Assembly: GCA_021621525.1 (NCBI GenBank)
Contig: JAJVUU010000032.1
Span: forward strand, 1-20,371
Reading direction: 5' to 3'
Length of the DNA stretch: 20,371 nucleotides
Source of the DNA: Caryophanales bacterium
Lineage (GTDB): Bacteria > Bacillota_I > Bacilli_A > RFN20 > CAG-288
A program made the translations under genes and the position numbers. The number at the start of each line of letters is the position of its first letter. The stretch's first letter is position 1. Positions 1-8,564 of the stretch are shown here, piece by piece. The notes beneath the pieces are model-generated. The model worked only from the letters and a program-made list of their open reading frames with translations, made no database searches and was not told the DNA's origin.

Positions 1-106
1 CAAAGGCTGTGTCAAATGGGCGGAAGAAAACGGCGTCAAGGTCATCACAGAGAATGAAATGGCCATCATCAACTACAAGAGGGCCGCCGAAAAGAAGAAA
101 AAATAG
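1..106 (+). CDS. C-terminal end of an unidentified protein (possibly a BRCT domain tail)
   Basis: An open frame enters from the left edge (first complete codon at base 2) and ends at TAG 104-106, giving about 34 residues. The visible peptide contains WAEENGVKVITENEM followed by a lysine-rich end (AAEKKKK). The pattern of a helix ending in 'A-E-x-G-V-K-V-I-T-E-x-E-M' resembles the last helix and strand of BRCT domains, as found at the end of NAD-dependent DNA ligases or of some DnaQ-type exonucleases. That comparison rests on a very short stretch, so the gene is not named. Codon use matches the rest of the window and no frameshift is visible. Confidence 0.5.
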   Translation, partial: KGCVKWAEENGVKVITENEMAIINYKRAAEKKKK

Positions 107-237
107 ACATTTTTTCAGCTTGGCTTGAGATGTTTCACATAAGAATTCAGCTCAATAACAATATATTGCCATTATGTAGCTGCACTTCTACTTATTTGTA
201 AATATTTAAAACAATGTCTTCGTAAATGTCTTTTTCT
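107..237. other. Intergenic AT-rich stretch between convergent genes
   Basis: This stretch separates the end of the left-edge gene (plus) from the end of the AraC-family regulator (minus). A T run (111-116) directly follows the first stop codon, but I see no convincing GC-rich stem in either direction. Only a weak 5-bp TTGAG/CTCAA pairing is present. No ORF, tRNA or promoter could be supported. Confidence 0.4.
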
Positions 238-1440
238 TCAGTTAGCTTCATGCTTCCTGCGATAATCCAAGGGCGAGATGCCAACATACTTTTTAAAGAC
301 GTTTGCAAAATGACTTTGACTGGAAAAACCGAGATATATGGATATCATGGAGACTGTTTTGCTGCTGTAGCGGAGCAGTCTTTTTCCTTCTTCCGTTTTC
401 TCCTTGAGAATAAAGTCAGTCAAAGTCTCGCCGGTTTCTTTCTTGAATTTATTGGCAAGATAGGTTCGGGAAAAGAAGAGATAGTCGGCAAGCTTCTGCA
501 TGTCGAGAGGCTCGGACATATGATGACGGATGTAGTTCCTTACATCCTTGACAAGTTTTGAATCCTCGTTGCCTTTCAGCTTTGCCACCTGGCTGGTGTA
601 ATCCTTGACCATGAAATAATGCAGGCTCATGATCTTCTTCATGTCATGAAGAAGCTCCATTTCCTGAATATAGCTGTCTGAAAGCTGCAGTGCATCGTTG
701 ACGTCCATGCCTCCTTTGATGGCCGCTCTGGAAATCAGGGTGATTGTGACGATGAAGGTGTTTTTGACATGCCGGAGCTCTTCCTTGGCCAGTGTCCCTC
801 CTCGGACACTCCCAGTCTTGCTCAGCCATTCGTCCAAAGCAGAAACGTCACCTTTTTCGACAAAATGGCATAAGGTGTTTTCAACGGCCAACGTATTGTG
901 AATCGGTTGTTCGCTGATAATGTCATCGAATACATCTTCGGTCTTTTTCTTTTCACGCTGTTCCTGGAGCTCTTTTTTCTCCTTTTGGGAAAAAGCGACA
1001 TTATCCAAAGTCAGTTTCTCCCCGTTCAGGATATAGTTGAGCGAGCACAAGGATTCGAGGATGCTTTCCAGTGGCATGGGGATGATGCATTTCAGCGAAG
1101 AGACGAAATCCTCGATTTCCTCTTTCTTAAGATTCAAATCAAAAGCCATCTGGCAGGCATCCTGATTTTGGAAAGCGGATGATCTGCTTGGACCAAGTAT
1201 GATCTTTTTATCCAAATGCGTCACGATGCCATAATATGAAAAATCACGGCAGATGTAATATCCTACATGATCCTGAACCGCAAGGATTTCCTTTTCGTAT
1301 GGAAGGATTGGGTCTTTGGCAAATTTCAGGTTTGAATGAAAGAAACAAAGGCAGTTTTCTTTATAGATGCGGATGGGAATACCGCATAAGTCAGCAATGT
1401 TTGCCGCTAGGTATTCAATGTCGATGTTATCCATATACAT
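238..1440 (-). CDS. AraC-family transcriptional regulator, likely controls the divergent glycoside operon
   Basis: The protein has 400 residues. The C-terminal ~100 residues (about 297-397) form an AraC-type DNA-binding domain with two helix-turn-helix motifs: one around LADYLFFSRTYLANKFKK, and a second around ISIYLGFSSQSHFANVFKK followed by the family signature G-I-S-P-x-D-Y-R. The N-terminal ~160 residues include a GPSRSS segment and a PMPLESILESL segment. This layout recalls the sensor part of Firmicutes regulators annotated as 'YSIRK-targeted surface antigen' type AraC proteins, but that name need not describe its target here. It is transcribed away from the GH3-GPH-GH78 operon with a short shared promoter region, so control of that operon is the natural inference. 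Neither possible start (1440 or the in-frame ATG at 1434) has a clear Shine-Dalgarno sequence, so the exact start is uncertain and the message could be nearly leaderless. Confidence 0.88.
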   Translation of the reverse strand: MYMDNIDIEYLAANIADLCGIPIRIYKENCLCFFHSNLKFAKDPILPYEKEILAVQDHVGYYICRDFSYYGIVTHLDKKIILGPSRSSAFQNQDACQMAFDLNLKKEEIEDFVSSLKCIIPMPLESILESLCSLNYILNGEKLTLDNVAFSQKEKKELQEQREKKKTEDVFDDIISEQPIHNTLAVENTLCHFVEKGDVSALDEWLSKTGSVRGGTLAKEELRHVKNTFIVTITLISRAAIKGGMDVNDALQLSDSYIQEMELLHDMKKIMSLHYFMVKDYTSQVAKLKGNEDSKLVKDVRNYIRHHMSEPLDMQKLADYLFFSRTYLANKFKKETGETLTDFILKEKTEEGKRLLRYSSKTVSMISIYLGFSSQSHFANVFKKYVGISPLDYRRKHEAN

Positions 1441-1490
1441 ACAATTTTAATCGAAAACATACAATTTTGCAAATGTAACCCCATACAATT
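1438..1490 (+). repeat. Three short direct repeats (CATACAATT)
   Basis: Copies lie at 1438-1446, 1458-1466 and 1482-1490, all in the same orientation. Copies 1 and 2 are identical over 11 bp, and copy 3 matches over 9 bp. The spacing suits repeated binding on one DNA face by an AraC-type regulator. They sit exactly between the regulator gene and the operon it probably controls. Confidence 0.6.
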
Positions 1491-1509
1491 ATGTTAAACT
1501 GACATTAAC
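1441..1509. promoter_or_regulatory. Divergent promoter/operator region with three CATACAATT direct repeats
   Basis: The nonamer CATACAATT occurs three times in the same orientation, at 1438-1446, 1458-1466 and 1482-1490 (offsets 20 and 24 bp, about two helical turns each). The first two copies share CATACAATTTT. The first overlaps the regulator's start codon. For the operon (plus), a plausible weak promoter is TTGCAA (1467-1472), a 17-bp spacer, then TATGTT (1490-1495). TTGCAA is self-complementary and could also serve as the -35 of the regulator, with TTAAAA about 16 bp away on the minus strand. AraC proteins commonly bind direct repeats spaced about two turns apart near the -35. Assigning these repeats as operators is inference. 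Confidence 0.55.
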
Positions 1510-1524
1510 TTGGAGGTGGTGTGC

Positions 1525-3972
1525 ATGGAAGATACGGAAGAAGTCATCAAAAAACTCACATTGGAAGAAAAAATAGCCTTGGTATCCGGACATAATTTCA
1601 TGTATACGAATGAAATCAGAAGACTGGATATTCCTTCTTTAAGGATGTCGGATGGGCCGCATGGGCTTCGTGTCCAGCAGGAAAAAGGTGACAACGGTGT
1701 CAATCCAAGTGCTGCTTCAACCTGTTTCCCGACGGCCGCGACAGTCGCTTCGAGCTGGAATCCCGCTAACAGCGAGAAAATCGGCAAGGCGATTGCCAAA
1801 GAGGCGAAGCACTATGGGATCGATGTCGTCCTTGGACCTGGATGCAATATCAAGAGGAATCCTCTTGGAGGCAGGAATTTTGAGTATTTCTCTGAAGATC
1901 CTCTTCTTTCCGGCAGGTTTGCGTCAGCTGAAGTAAGAGGTATTCAAAAGGAAGGGAAAAGTGCCTGTCTGAAGCATTTTGCCTTGAACAATCAAGAAAA
2001 TTATCGTTTCCTGGGTGATAGCATTTCCGATATGAGGGCCATGAGGGAAATCTATCTCAAACCATTTGAGATGGTTGTCAAGGAAGGCTATCTCGATGCC
2101 GTGATGTGTTCTTATAACAAAATCAACGGCACCTATGCTTCTGAGAATTCATGGCTTCTTGATGATGTGCTGAGGAAGGAATGGCATTTTGACGGACTTG
2201 TGATGACTGATTGGGGTGCAAGCCATGACAGAAAAAAGATGCTTCAGGCTTCTTTGGACCTGGAGATGCCAGGAGATACGCCAATCTGCCGAAAGATGAT
2301 CGCCGACTCCATCAAGGATGCCAGCCTTTCGATGGAAGACCTTGACAGGGCGTGTGTCAATGTCCTGAATCTTGTAGAAAAACATGCCGGAGACAAGAAA
2401 GAAGAGGTGGACTTCAAGGCAAATGCCGATGTGGCCCTTGATGTAGCCTTGGACAGTGCCGTACTTCTGAAGAATGATTCTTTGCTTCCTCTTGACAAAG
2501 AAAAGAAATATGCCGTCTTTGGCGAATTCTTTGAAAAACCGAGATATCAGGGTGCCGGAAGTTCGATGATTCAGCCGACAAGTCTCATTACACCACGAGA
2601 TGCCTTCGAAAGCCATGACATCAAATATGCCTATGCAAAAGGTTACCTTGAAAGAGAAACTGAAGTAAGCGAAGATGTTTTAAAAGAAGCTATGGCTTTG
2701 TCAAAGGATTATGAAGCCTGCCTGGTTTTTTTAGGCCTGACTGACTATGTCGAAAGCGAAGGAGCAGATAGACAAGACATGTCTCTTCCCAAGAATCAGC
2801 TTGCCTTGGTTGATTTTCTTTTGAAAGCAGGAAAGAAAGTCTGCGTCATTTTATTCGGAGGCTCGCCGGTGGAACTTCCCTTTGCTGACCATGTAGATTC
2901 TATATTGGACATGTATCTTCCGGGCCAGTGTGTCGGGGAAGCCACATGCCGTCTGCTTCTAGGGGAAGCCAACCCCAGCGGAAGACTTGCCGAGACTTAT
3001 CCAATGTCCTATCAGGATGTTCCCTTCCACGACAGCTTCTCCAAATCGGAGACGGAGGTCTACAAGGAAAGCATCTATGTCGGCTATCGTTATTATCTTT
3101 CTGCTGGTAAAAAAGTCCGTTATCCTTTCGGATATGGACTGAGTTATACGAGCTTTTCGTATTCGGCCATGCGGTTAGATGATGTCGGTTCCTATTATAT
3201 TCTCTCTTTGGATGTCACCAACGACGGAGAAAAGGATGGGAGCGAAGTTATCGAAGTCTATCTGAATGCTTTGGAAAATCCTCTTTTCCATCCTACCCGG
3301 GAACTGAAAGGATTCGAAAAGGTATTCTTGAAGAGCAAGGAGAAGAAACGGGTCGGCATCAAAATCAAAAAAGCGGATCTTAGGTATTATGACGTCAGCC
3401 AAAATAGATTTGTCTTTATTCCCGGCGATTATCTGTTGGAAGTCTGCAAGGATTGCAGGACACCGATTTTTTCCGAAAAAATACATGTGGAAGGTGCCGC
3501 ATTCACGCTTCCTTATTCAAAGCATGTGAATGAAATCTATACCGGTTTGAACATCGATGAAATCACGGATGATGTCTTTAAGGAAATGTCTGGCCTGGCG
3601 ATACCGGAAAAGAAAAAACATACTCCGATCACCTTGGAAAGCCGGTTCAGCTATCTGAAGGAATCATCCTTCATGGGCCGTTTTCTATATAGTGCCGTCT
3701 TAGGGGTCGCAAAGAAACAAAGAAAGAAAGCCCTCAGGATGGAGGATTCCCCTGAAAAGGAGAACATGCTCAAAGGAGCGTTGTTCTTAAGAAGAATCCT
3801 GGATAGCAATTCGCTCATCACGATGAGTATGTCAGCTTCTGACAGCTTCCCGTACAATTTTGCTTTGGCCTTTATGGATATGGCAAACGGTCATCTGATA
3901 CGAGGCGTGAAGGATTTTTTAAGCAAGATCAAGGCACCTGAGCTGCCTGAGAACGGAGAGAAAAAGAAATGA
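1525..3972 (+). CDS. Glycoside hydrolase family 3, cytoplasmic beta-glucosidase type
   Basis: This 815-residue enzyme probably hydrolyses beta-linked glucose (or a related sugar) from glycosides. The GH3 barrel shows DGPHGLR near residue 46, KHFALNNQE, and MTDWGASHD, whose Asp229 is the expected nucleophile. The second domain contains EGADR, with Glu412 as candidate acid/base. The fibronectin-III-like domain begins near [11 protein letters not shown] (residue 534). About 150 further residues follow, including [15 protein letters not shown], a tail I recall from other clostridial GH3 proteins and to which I can assign no function. No signal peptide or membrane segment is visible, so it should act in the cytoplasm. 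The start is ATG 1525 because GGAGGT (1512-1517) sits 7 nt upstream; the TTG at 1510 would lie over that site. The 3' end overlaps the transporter start by 4 bp. GH3 family assignment is secure; the exact sugar (glucose, xylose or other) is not. Confidence 0.93.
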   Translation: MEDTEEVIKKLTLEEKIALVSGHNFMYTNEIRRLDIPSLRMSDGPHGLRVQQEKGDNGVNPSAASTCFPTAATVASSWNPANSEKIGKAIAKEAKHYGIDVVLGPGCNIKRNPLGGRNFEYFSEDPLLSGRFASAEVRGIQKEGKSACLKHFALNNQENYRFLGDSISDMRAMREIYLKPFEMVVKEGYLDAVMCSYNKINGTYASENSWLLDDVLRKEWHFDGLVMTDWGASHDRKKMLQASLDLEMPGDTPICRKMIADSIKDASLSMEDLDRACVNVLNLVEKHAGDKKEEVDFKANADVALDVALDSAVLLKNDSLLPLDKEKKYAVFGEFFEKPRYQGAGSSMIQPTSLITPRDAFESHDIKYAYAKGYLERETEVSEDVLKEAMALSKDYEACLVFLGLTDYVESEGADRQDMSLPKNQLALVDFLLKAGKKVCVILFGGSPVELPFADHVDSILDMYLPGQCVGEATCRLLLGEANPSGRLAETYPMSYQDVPFHDSFSKSETEVYKESIYVGYRYYLSAGKKVRYPFGYGLSYTSFSYSAMRLDDVGSYYILSLDVTNDGEKDGSEVIEVYLNALENPLFHPTRELKGFEKVFLKSKEKKRVGIKIKKADLRYYDVSQNRFVFIPGDYLLEVCKDCRTPIFSEKIHVEGAAFTLPYSKHVNEIYTGLNIDEITDDVFKEMSGLAIPEKKKHTPITLESRFSYLKESSFMGRFLYSAVLGVAKKQRKKALRMEDSPEKENMLKGALFLRRILDSNSLITMSMSASDSFPYNFALAFMDMANGHLIRGVKDFLSKIKAPELPENGEKKK

Positions 3973-5900
3973 CAGGGACAAAGAAACTGAGTGGAAGAAT
4001 CTTCCAAAGCAGAATACGTTCTGAAAATGTCAGCGGAAAGGAGAAGTGGCTAGGGTATCTTGTCGGTCCTTGCGGAGCACTTCTCTTCAATGCCGTCATG
4101 GCAACCTATCTGAATGTCTACTATACGGATGTTCTAGGGTTGGGAAACCTCTGGGGAGGATTGTTCTTGGTCATCTTCCCGATCATCTCCAAAATCCTGG
4201 ATGCTATCACCAATGTCCTGATGGGATATCTTATCGACCGGACGAAAACGGCTCAGGGAAAGGCAAGGCCATGGCTTCTTGTCGCTGCTCCCCTTGTCAC
4301 CATATCCGGTCTGCTCCTTTTCTTGATACCTAACAGCGGCAATGAATTGCTCACCATCATCTTTGTCATGCTCAGCTATAACTTCTATTATTCCATTTCA
4401 TTTACGATTTACTGTATGAGCCACAACCTGATGGTTCCCCTCTCGACGAGAAATATCACTCAAAGAGGTGGACTTGCCGTCTTCAACAACATTTCCTCCA
4501 TCATGATGAGTGGCATCGTTGTCGCACTGGTCTTTCCGATGTTCATCATCCCAGGACTTGGTACAAGCCGTGGATTGTGGCTTCTCTGCATGGGAATATT
4601 AGCCTGCATCAGTCTTCCACTGACGCTTCTTGAATACTATTTCACCAAGGAAAGAGTCACGTTGGAAACGGCAGATGTAGAAAAAGAAAAGAAGGTTCCT
4701 TTCCTTCTGCAGGTCAGGGCGGTCTTAAGCGATAAGTATATGCTTCTCCTTTTCGGTTACTTTTTATTGTATACATTGGCTAGTTCCCTGAAGAACATGT
4801 CTCTTCCTTATTATTGCAACTATGTCTTAGGAACGTATTCGGATGGCATCACCCAGATGCTCGTCTCGATCCTCGGTGGTATTCCGATGGGAATCGGTAT
4901 CTTTGCCGTCTGGCCTTTGGCAAAGAAAATCGGAAAGAAGAACATTACGGCTTATGGTTTCCTTGTCTATGCCTTAGGTTCCTTGATCTGCCTTTTTTTT
5001 CCAAGGAACATCATCATCGTCTTGATAGGTCAGTTCATCAAGAACATCGGCGGATTGCCCTGTGCCTATGTCTTCATGGCTCTGTTTGCCGATATCCTTG
5101 ACCATCTTGAATGGAAGAATGGTTTCCGCTGTGATGGTGTAGCGATGTCTATCTATTCCGTCATCACGACAGCTGCAGCCGGTATCGTCACCGGCATCTT
5201 CAACGGCGGTCTTTCTGCCGCGGGATACATCGCACCTCAGACATTGTCTGCCGCACCTGAGATGACACCAGCCATTCAGAAGATCATGAACAATATCGAT
5301 GGAACCTTCTCTGTCATCTACAATCAGCCCGATAGTGTCAACAATCTTTTCACCTGGTTCTTTGTCGGAATCGAAGTCTTTGCCGGTGTCCTTTTTGCCA
5401 TCATGCTGTCTTTCGTCAATGTCGAAAAGACGATTCAGAGAAAACAGGAAGTCATCATAAACAGAGAAAAAGAAGCCTGTCTTGCAAGAGGCGAAGCCTA
5501 TGTTCCTAGCCAGGAGCGTGTAAGACGAGAACAGGAAAAGATGGATGAAGAGGCTGAAACAGCCTTTGCGAAAGAATTGAAGGAAAGATGTGAAAAGAAG
5601 GGACTTTCCTATGAAGATGAACTTCAGAAGCATTTTGCCGTCATCCGTCAAAGAAAACAGAAAGAGGAAGAGAAGAAAGATGCTTCAGAAAGAAAGATAG
5701 AAGAAAAGAAGCAAAAGGAAGAAGAAAAGAACAATGCCCGCTTAAGCAGGATGAGTCAGGAAGAGAAGGAGAAAAAAGAAGAAAAAATGGTTTTGAAGAA
5801 AGAAAAAGCAGAAAGACTCTGGGAGAAAGAGGAAAAGGAAGGAGAGAGAGTCTATCACAAGATGCAGGCAGAACTCGCCTCCTACTCGGAAAGAAAATGA
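3969..5900 (+). CDS. GPH (MelB-type) glycoside transporter with long charged C-terminal tail
   Basis: This 643-residue membrane protein of the glycoside-pentoside-hexuronide branch of the major facilitator superfamily probably imports the glycoside attacked by its neighbours. About 12 hydrophobic segments span residues 28-485. The family signature is present in order: YYTDVLGL (51-58), [15 protein letters not shown] (78-92) and GKARPWLL (97-104). In MelB the corresponding helix carries two Na+-site aspartates (D55 and D59); here the first is Asp78 and the second position is Asn82. After the last membrane segment comes a tail of about 155 residues. Its first half ([25 protein letters not shown]) resembles tails of other Firmicutes GPH proteins. 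Its last ~75 residues are almost entirely Lys/Glu/Arg, likely a long helix or coiled coil in the cytoplasm. The ATG overlaps the GH3 stop (ATGA), and its own stop overlaps the GH78 start in the same way, indicating translational coupling. Confidence 0.9.
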   Translation: MTGTKKLSGRIFQSRIRSENVSGKEKWLGYLVGPCGALLFNAVMATYLNVYYTDVLGLGNLWGGLFLVIFPIISKILDAITNVLMGYLIDRTKTAQGKARPWLLVAAPLVTISGLLLFLIPNSGNELLTIIFVMLSYNFYYSISFTIYCMSHNLMVPLSTRNITQRGGLAVFNNISSIMMSGIVVALVFPMFIIPGLGTSRGLWLLCMGILACISLPLTLLEYYFTKERVTLETADVEKEKKVPFLLQVRAVLSDKYMLLLFGYFLLYTLASSLKNMSLPYYCNYVLGTYSDGITQMLVSILGGIPMGIGIFAVWPLAKKIGKKNITAYGFLVYALGSLICLFFPRNIIIVLIGQFIKNIGGLPCAYVFMALFADILDHLEWKNGFRCDGVAMSIYSVITTAAAGIVTGIFNGGLSAAGYIAPQTLSAAPEMTPAIQKIMNNIDGTFSVIYNQPDSVNNLFTWFFVGIEVFAGVLFAIMLSFVNVEKTIQRKQEVIINREKEACLARGEAYVPSQERVRREQEKMDEEAETAFAKELKERCEKKGLSYEDELQKHFAVIRQRKQKEEEKKDASERKIEEKKQKEEEKNNARLSRMSQEEKEKKEEKMVLKKEKAERLWEKEEKEGERVYHKMQAELASYSERK

Positions 5901-8461
5901 TTGCAACAAGATTAAGGACGGAGTACCTGAAAAATCCTTTTGGCATAGACATCCCCCATCCAAGGATTTTCTGGAACTGCCAAGGTGGAAAAAAGCAAAC
6001 TGCCTTCCAGATAGTCTTCTCCATGGATGGAAAAGTCGTTCTGGATACCGGAAAAGTCATCTCTTCAAGCATGCATTTTGATTATCCGGAAATACTTCAT
6101 TCCAGGGATAGAATCGAGTATCAAGTCACTTTGTTTGATGAAGAAGACAAGGCGGAAGAAGCAACCGAAAAGGGTTTCTTTGAAATGGGACTTCTGAATC
6201 CTTCCGACTGGAAGGGAAAATGGATATCGGGAGATTACCATCCAAGAAAGAACTGCCGTTACCCTGTCGATTGCTTCAGAAAGGAATTTGAAGCCAAGGA
6301 GATAAAAAAGGCAAGACTCTATATCAGTGCGTGCGGACTATATGAGGCAAGCATCAATCAGAAGAAAGTCGGAGACTACATCTTTGCACCAGGTTTCACC
6401 GACCCCAGGAAGAGAATCCAGTATCAGACCTATGATGTCACGGATATGATCCTGGAAGGGAAGAATGAAATCACTGTTCTTCTGGCGGATGGATATTTCA
6501 GGGGAAGTTCCGGGGCCAAGGGAAGAGTCAATACCTATGGAAAGACGACCGGCTTGATTTTACAGCTTGAACTGTCTTATCAGGATGGTAGCAGTTCCAT
6601 CATCTTTAGCGATGGGACCTTCTCATGGTCTGATGATGGTGAAATACGTTTTGCTGATATGAAGGACGGAGAAAGAGTCGATGCAAGGATGGAGCCGACC
6701 TATGCTGGCAAAGCAAAGGTACAGGATTGGCATTATCATCTTTCAGCCTCCAACAACGTTCCTGTCAGGGAAAGAGAAAGATTCCATTCTGTCAAAATGA
6801 CCAGGACAGAGACGGGAAAGACGAGCTTCCGGTTTCCGCAAAACCTATCCGGTTATGTTTCCTTCAAGGTGAATGCCAAATCAGGAGACAGAATCCACAT
6901 CCGTCTTGGAGAAATGCTTGACGAAAAAGGGGAGCTGACATTAAAGAACGTTCAATGCACTTTTAAAGGTAAACTATCTCCTTTGCAGGATATCGATTAT
7001 ATCTGCAAAGATGGAGAGAACATCTATACGCCAAAGTTCTTCTATGGTGGATTTCAATATGCAGAGGTTGTATCTGATGTTGCTTTGACGAGGGAAGACA
7101 TCCAAGCCATCAGCGTATGTTCGGATTTTGAACGTAGTGGAGAATTCCATTGTTCGAATCCTCTTCTGAATCAGTTCTTTGAAAACACCATGTGGTCTTT
7201 GAAGAGCAATTCGACGGACATTCCTTCCGACTGCCCGACCAGGGAGAGGATGGGATGGATGGGAGATAGCCAAATCTTCTTTGACACGGCCAGTTTCCTT
7301 GTCGATTATGCGTCTTTTGCAAGAAAACATGTCAAAGACATCTTTGATAGGCAGTGGAACAATGGAAGACTTCCTCATATTGCCCCATATGCCCATGAGG
7401 ATTGGTATATGTGGGTCATGAACGGATCGGTAGGCTGGGCCTGTGCCGGTGTTTATATCCCGTTGTATTTCTATAAGAAATATGGAGACGAGAGAATTCT
7501 TGAGGCCAATTATGACGGAATGCTGAAATATGCTTCCTTTATGATGAAGAGAGCAGGAAAATGGGGTGGCGTCTATGCCAAACCCATGCATCTGAGTCAT
7601 AAGAACAGAAAGTATGCCGTAAACTGTGGCCAGTCCTATGGAGAATGGGCAGAGCCCAATGACATCTGTTCCTTCAAATGGTATGATTTTGCTTCTCCCC
7701 ATCCGGAAGAAAGTACGGCCTATACCTATTTCACCTTGAACAGGGTGCTTGAAGTAGCTAAGATTCTCGGCAAGAAGGAGGATAAGTTCCTTCTTAAGGT
7801 GAAAGAGTATTCCGAAGGAGCAAAACGGGCCTATCAGGAATTGGTCACGAAGAAGAAATTCTCCTTGGATACGGATAGGCAGGCAAAGCTTGTCAGACCT
7901 CTCTACATGGGTCTTCTTAACAAAGAACAGGATAAGTTTGCTAAGAAGCGATTGCTTGAAGCTGTCAAAAACTATGATTATCGCCTTGGAACAGGATTCT
8001 TATCGACTCCATATATCTTATATGTGTTGGAAGACTTGGATTTAGATACCTGTTATCGACTTGTCGAAAACGAGAAGATGCCTGGATGGCTCTTCATGGT
8101 GAAACAAGGTGCAACGACCATATGGGAAGCCTGGGAAGGAAATACGACCAAGGATGCCGGTATCGCTTCTTTGAACCATTATTCGAAAGGTGCTCTTTCA
8201 CAGTGGTTGATGGATTCCATGTGCGGAATCCGGATGAATGGAGAAAACTGCTTTGATATCGTTCCTCATCCGGGTGGAGACATCACGTCAGCCTCTGCTA
8301 GCTATGAAAGCATCTATGGTCTTGTCAAAAGCTCATGGAAGAAGGAAGGTGACAAGACTGTGTTTGAAGTCCAGATACCCTCTAACTGTCAGGCATGGAT
8401 TCTTCTTCCTGGAAAAGAAGCAAAGATGGTTCCAGCTGGTAATTATCGATTCGAAATCTAA
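5897..8461 (+). CDS. Glycoside hydrolase family 78, alpha-L-rhamnosidase, cytoplasmic
   Basis: This 854-residue enzyme is predicted to release L-rhamnose from the non-reducing end of rhamnosides. The N-terminal beta domain begins with the family-typical [13 protein letters not shown]...PRIFW pattern. The substrate-proximal beta domain follows, then the (alpha/alpha)6 barrel from about residue 420, and a C-terminal beta domain from about 770. The barrel carries [13 protein letters not shown] at 445-457. Asp445, Glu450 and Asp457 have the same spacing as the conserved acidic residues Asp567, Glu572 and Asp579 of Bacillus sp. GL1 Rha[12 protein letters not shown] holds Glu744, matching its Glu841, so all four key acids are present. 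There is no signal peptide, so the substrate must be imported first. It is the last gene of the operon, ATGA-coupled to the transporter, and is followed by a terminator. No rhamnose catabolism genes (rhaA, rhaB, rhaD) lie in this window. Confidence 0.93.
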   Translation: MIATRLRTEYLKNPFGIDIPHPRIFWNCQGGKKQTAFQIVFSMDGKVVLDTGKVISSSMHFDYPEILHSRDRIEYQVTLFDEEDKAEEATEKGFFEMGLLNPSDWKGKWISGDYHPRKNCRYPVDCFRKEFEAKEIKKARLYISACGLYEASINQKKVGDYIFAPGFTDPRKRIQYQTYDVTDMILEGKNEITVLLADGYFRGSSGAKGRVNTYGKTTGLILQLELSYQDGSSSIIFSDGTFSWSDDGEIRFADMKDGERVDARMEPTYAGKAKVQDWHYHLSASNNVPVRERERFHSVKMTRTETGKTSFRFPQNLSGYVSFKVNAKSGDRIHIRLGEMLDEKGELTLKNVQCTFKGKLSPLQDIDYICKDGENIYTPKFFYGGFQYAEVVSDVALTREDIQAISVCSDFERSGEFHCSNPLLNQFFENTMWSLKSNSTDIPSDCPTRERMGWMGDSQIFFDTASFLVDYASFARKHVKDIFDRQWNNGRLPHIAPYAHEDWYMWVMNGSVGWACAGVYIPLYFYKKYGDERILEANYDGMLKYASFMMKRAGKWGGVYAKPMHLSHKNRKYAVNCGQSYGEWAEPNDICSFKWYDFASPHPEESTAYTYFTLNRVLEVAKILGKKEDKFLLKVKEYSEGAKRAYQELVTKKKFSLDTDRQAKLVRPLYMGLLNKEQDKFAKKRLLEAVKNYDYRLGTGFLSTPYILYVLEDLDLDTCYRLVENEKMPGWLFMVKQGATTIWEAWEGNTTKDAGIASLNHYSKGALSQWLMDSMCGIRMNGENCFDIVPHPGGDITSASASYESIYGLVKSSWKKEGDKTVFEVQIPSNCQAWILLPGKEAKMVPAGNYRFEI

Positions 8462-8468
8462 AAACAAG

Positions 8469-8508
8469 GCTGCCATGAAATCATAAAAGAGATTGTGGCA
8501 GCTTTTTT
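8469..8508 (+). terminator. Rho-independent terminator of the GH3-GPH-GH78 operon
   Basis: The arms GCTGCCA (8469-8475) and TGGCAGC (8496-8502) pair perfectly over 7 bp and are followed by six T residues (8503-8508). The hairpin lies 8 bp after the GH78 stop codon. Confidence 0.8.
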
Positions 8509-8516
8509 GCTGCACG

Positions 8517-8546
8517 AAAAAAGGCTATCTGCATGAGCAGACAGCC
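8517..8546 (-). terminator. Rho-independent terminator of pckA
   Basis: Read on the minus strand, GGCTGTCTGC and GCAGATAGCC form a 10-bp stem (one G-U pair) around a TCAT tetraloop. It is followed by a T run (plus-strand A run 8517-8522). It lies about 18 bp beyond the pckA stop and closes the minus-strand oxaloacetate module. Confidence 0.85.
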
Positions 8547-8564
8547 TAGGAAGTCTAAAATGAA

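Noticed and set aside
226..561. A 111-codon plus-strand frame opposite the AraC regulator
   Set aside because: It overlaps the conserved DNA-binding domain of the regulator in antisense and has no independent support.
1510..1524. TTG start for the GH3 enzyme
   Set aside because: This TTG lies over the GGAGGT ribosome site that serves the ATG at 1525.
5640..5870. Purine-rich AAG/GAA repeats as a possible tandem repeat array
   Set aside because: No fixed repeat unit is present; it is coding low-complexity sequence for the charged transporter tail.
5641..6072. Hydrophobic Phe/Ser/Leu-rich open frames on the minus strand near 5640-6070
   Set aside because: They are the complement of the Lys/Glu-rich tail of the transporter; the composition is a by-product of AAG/GAA repeats.
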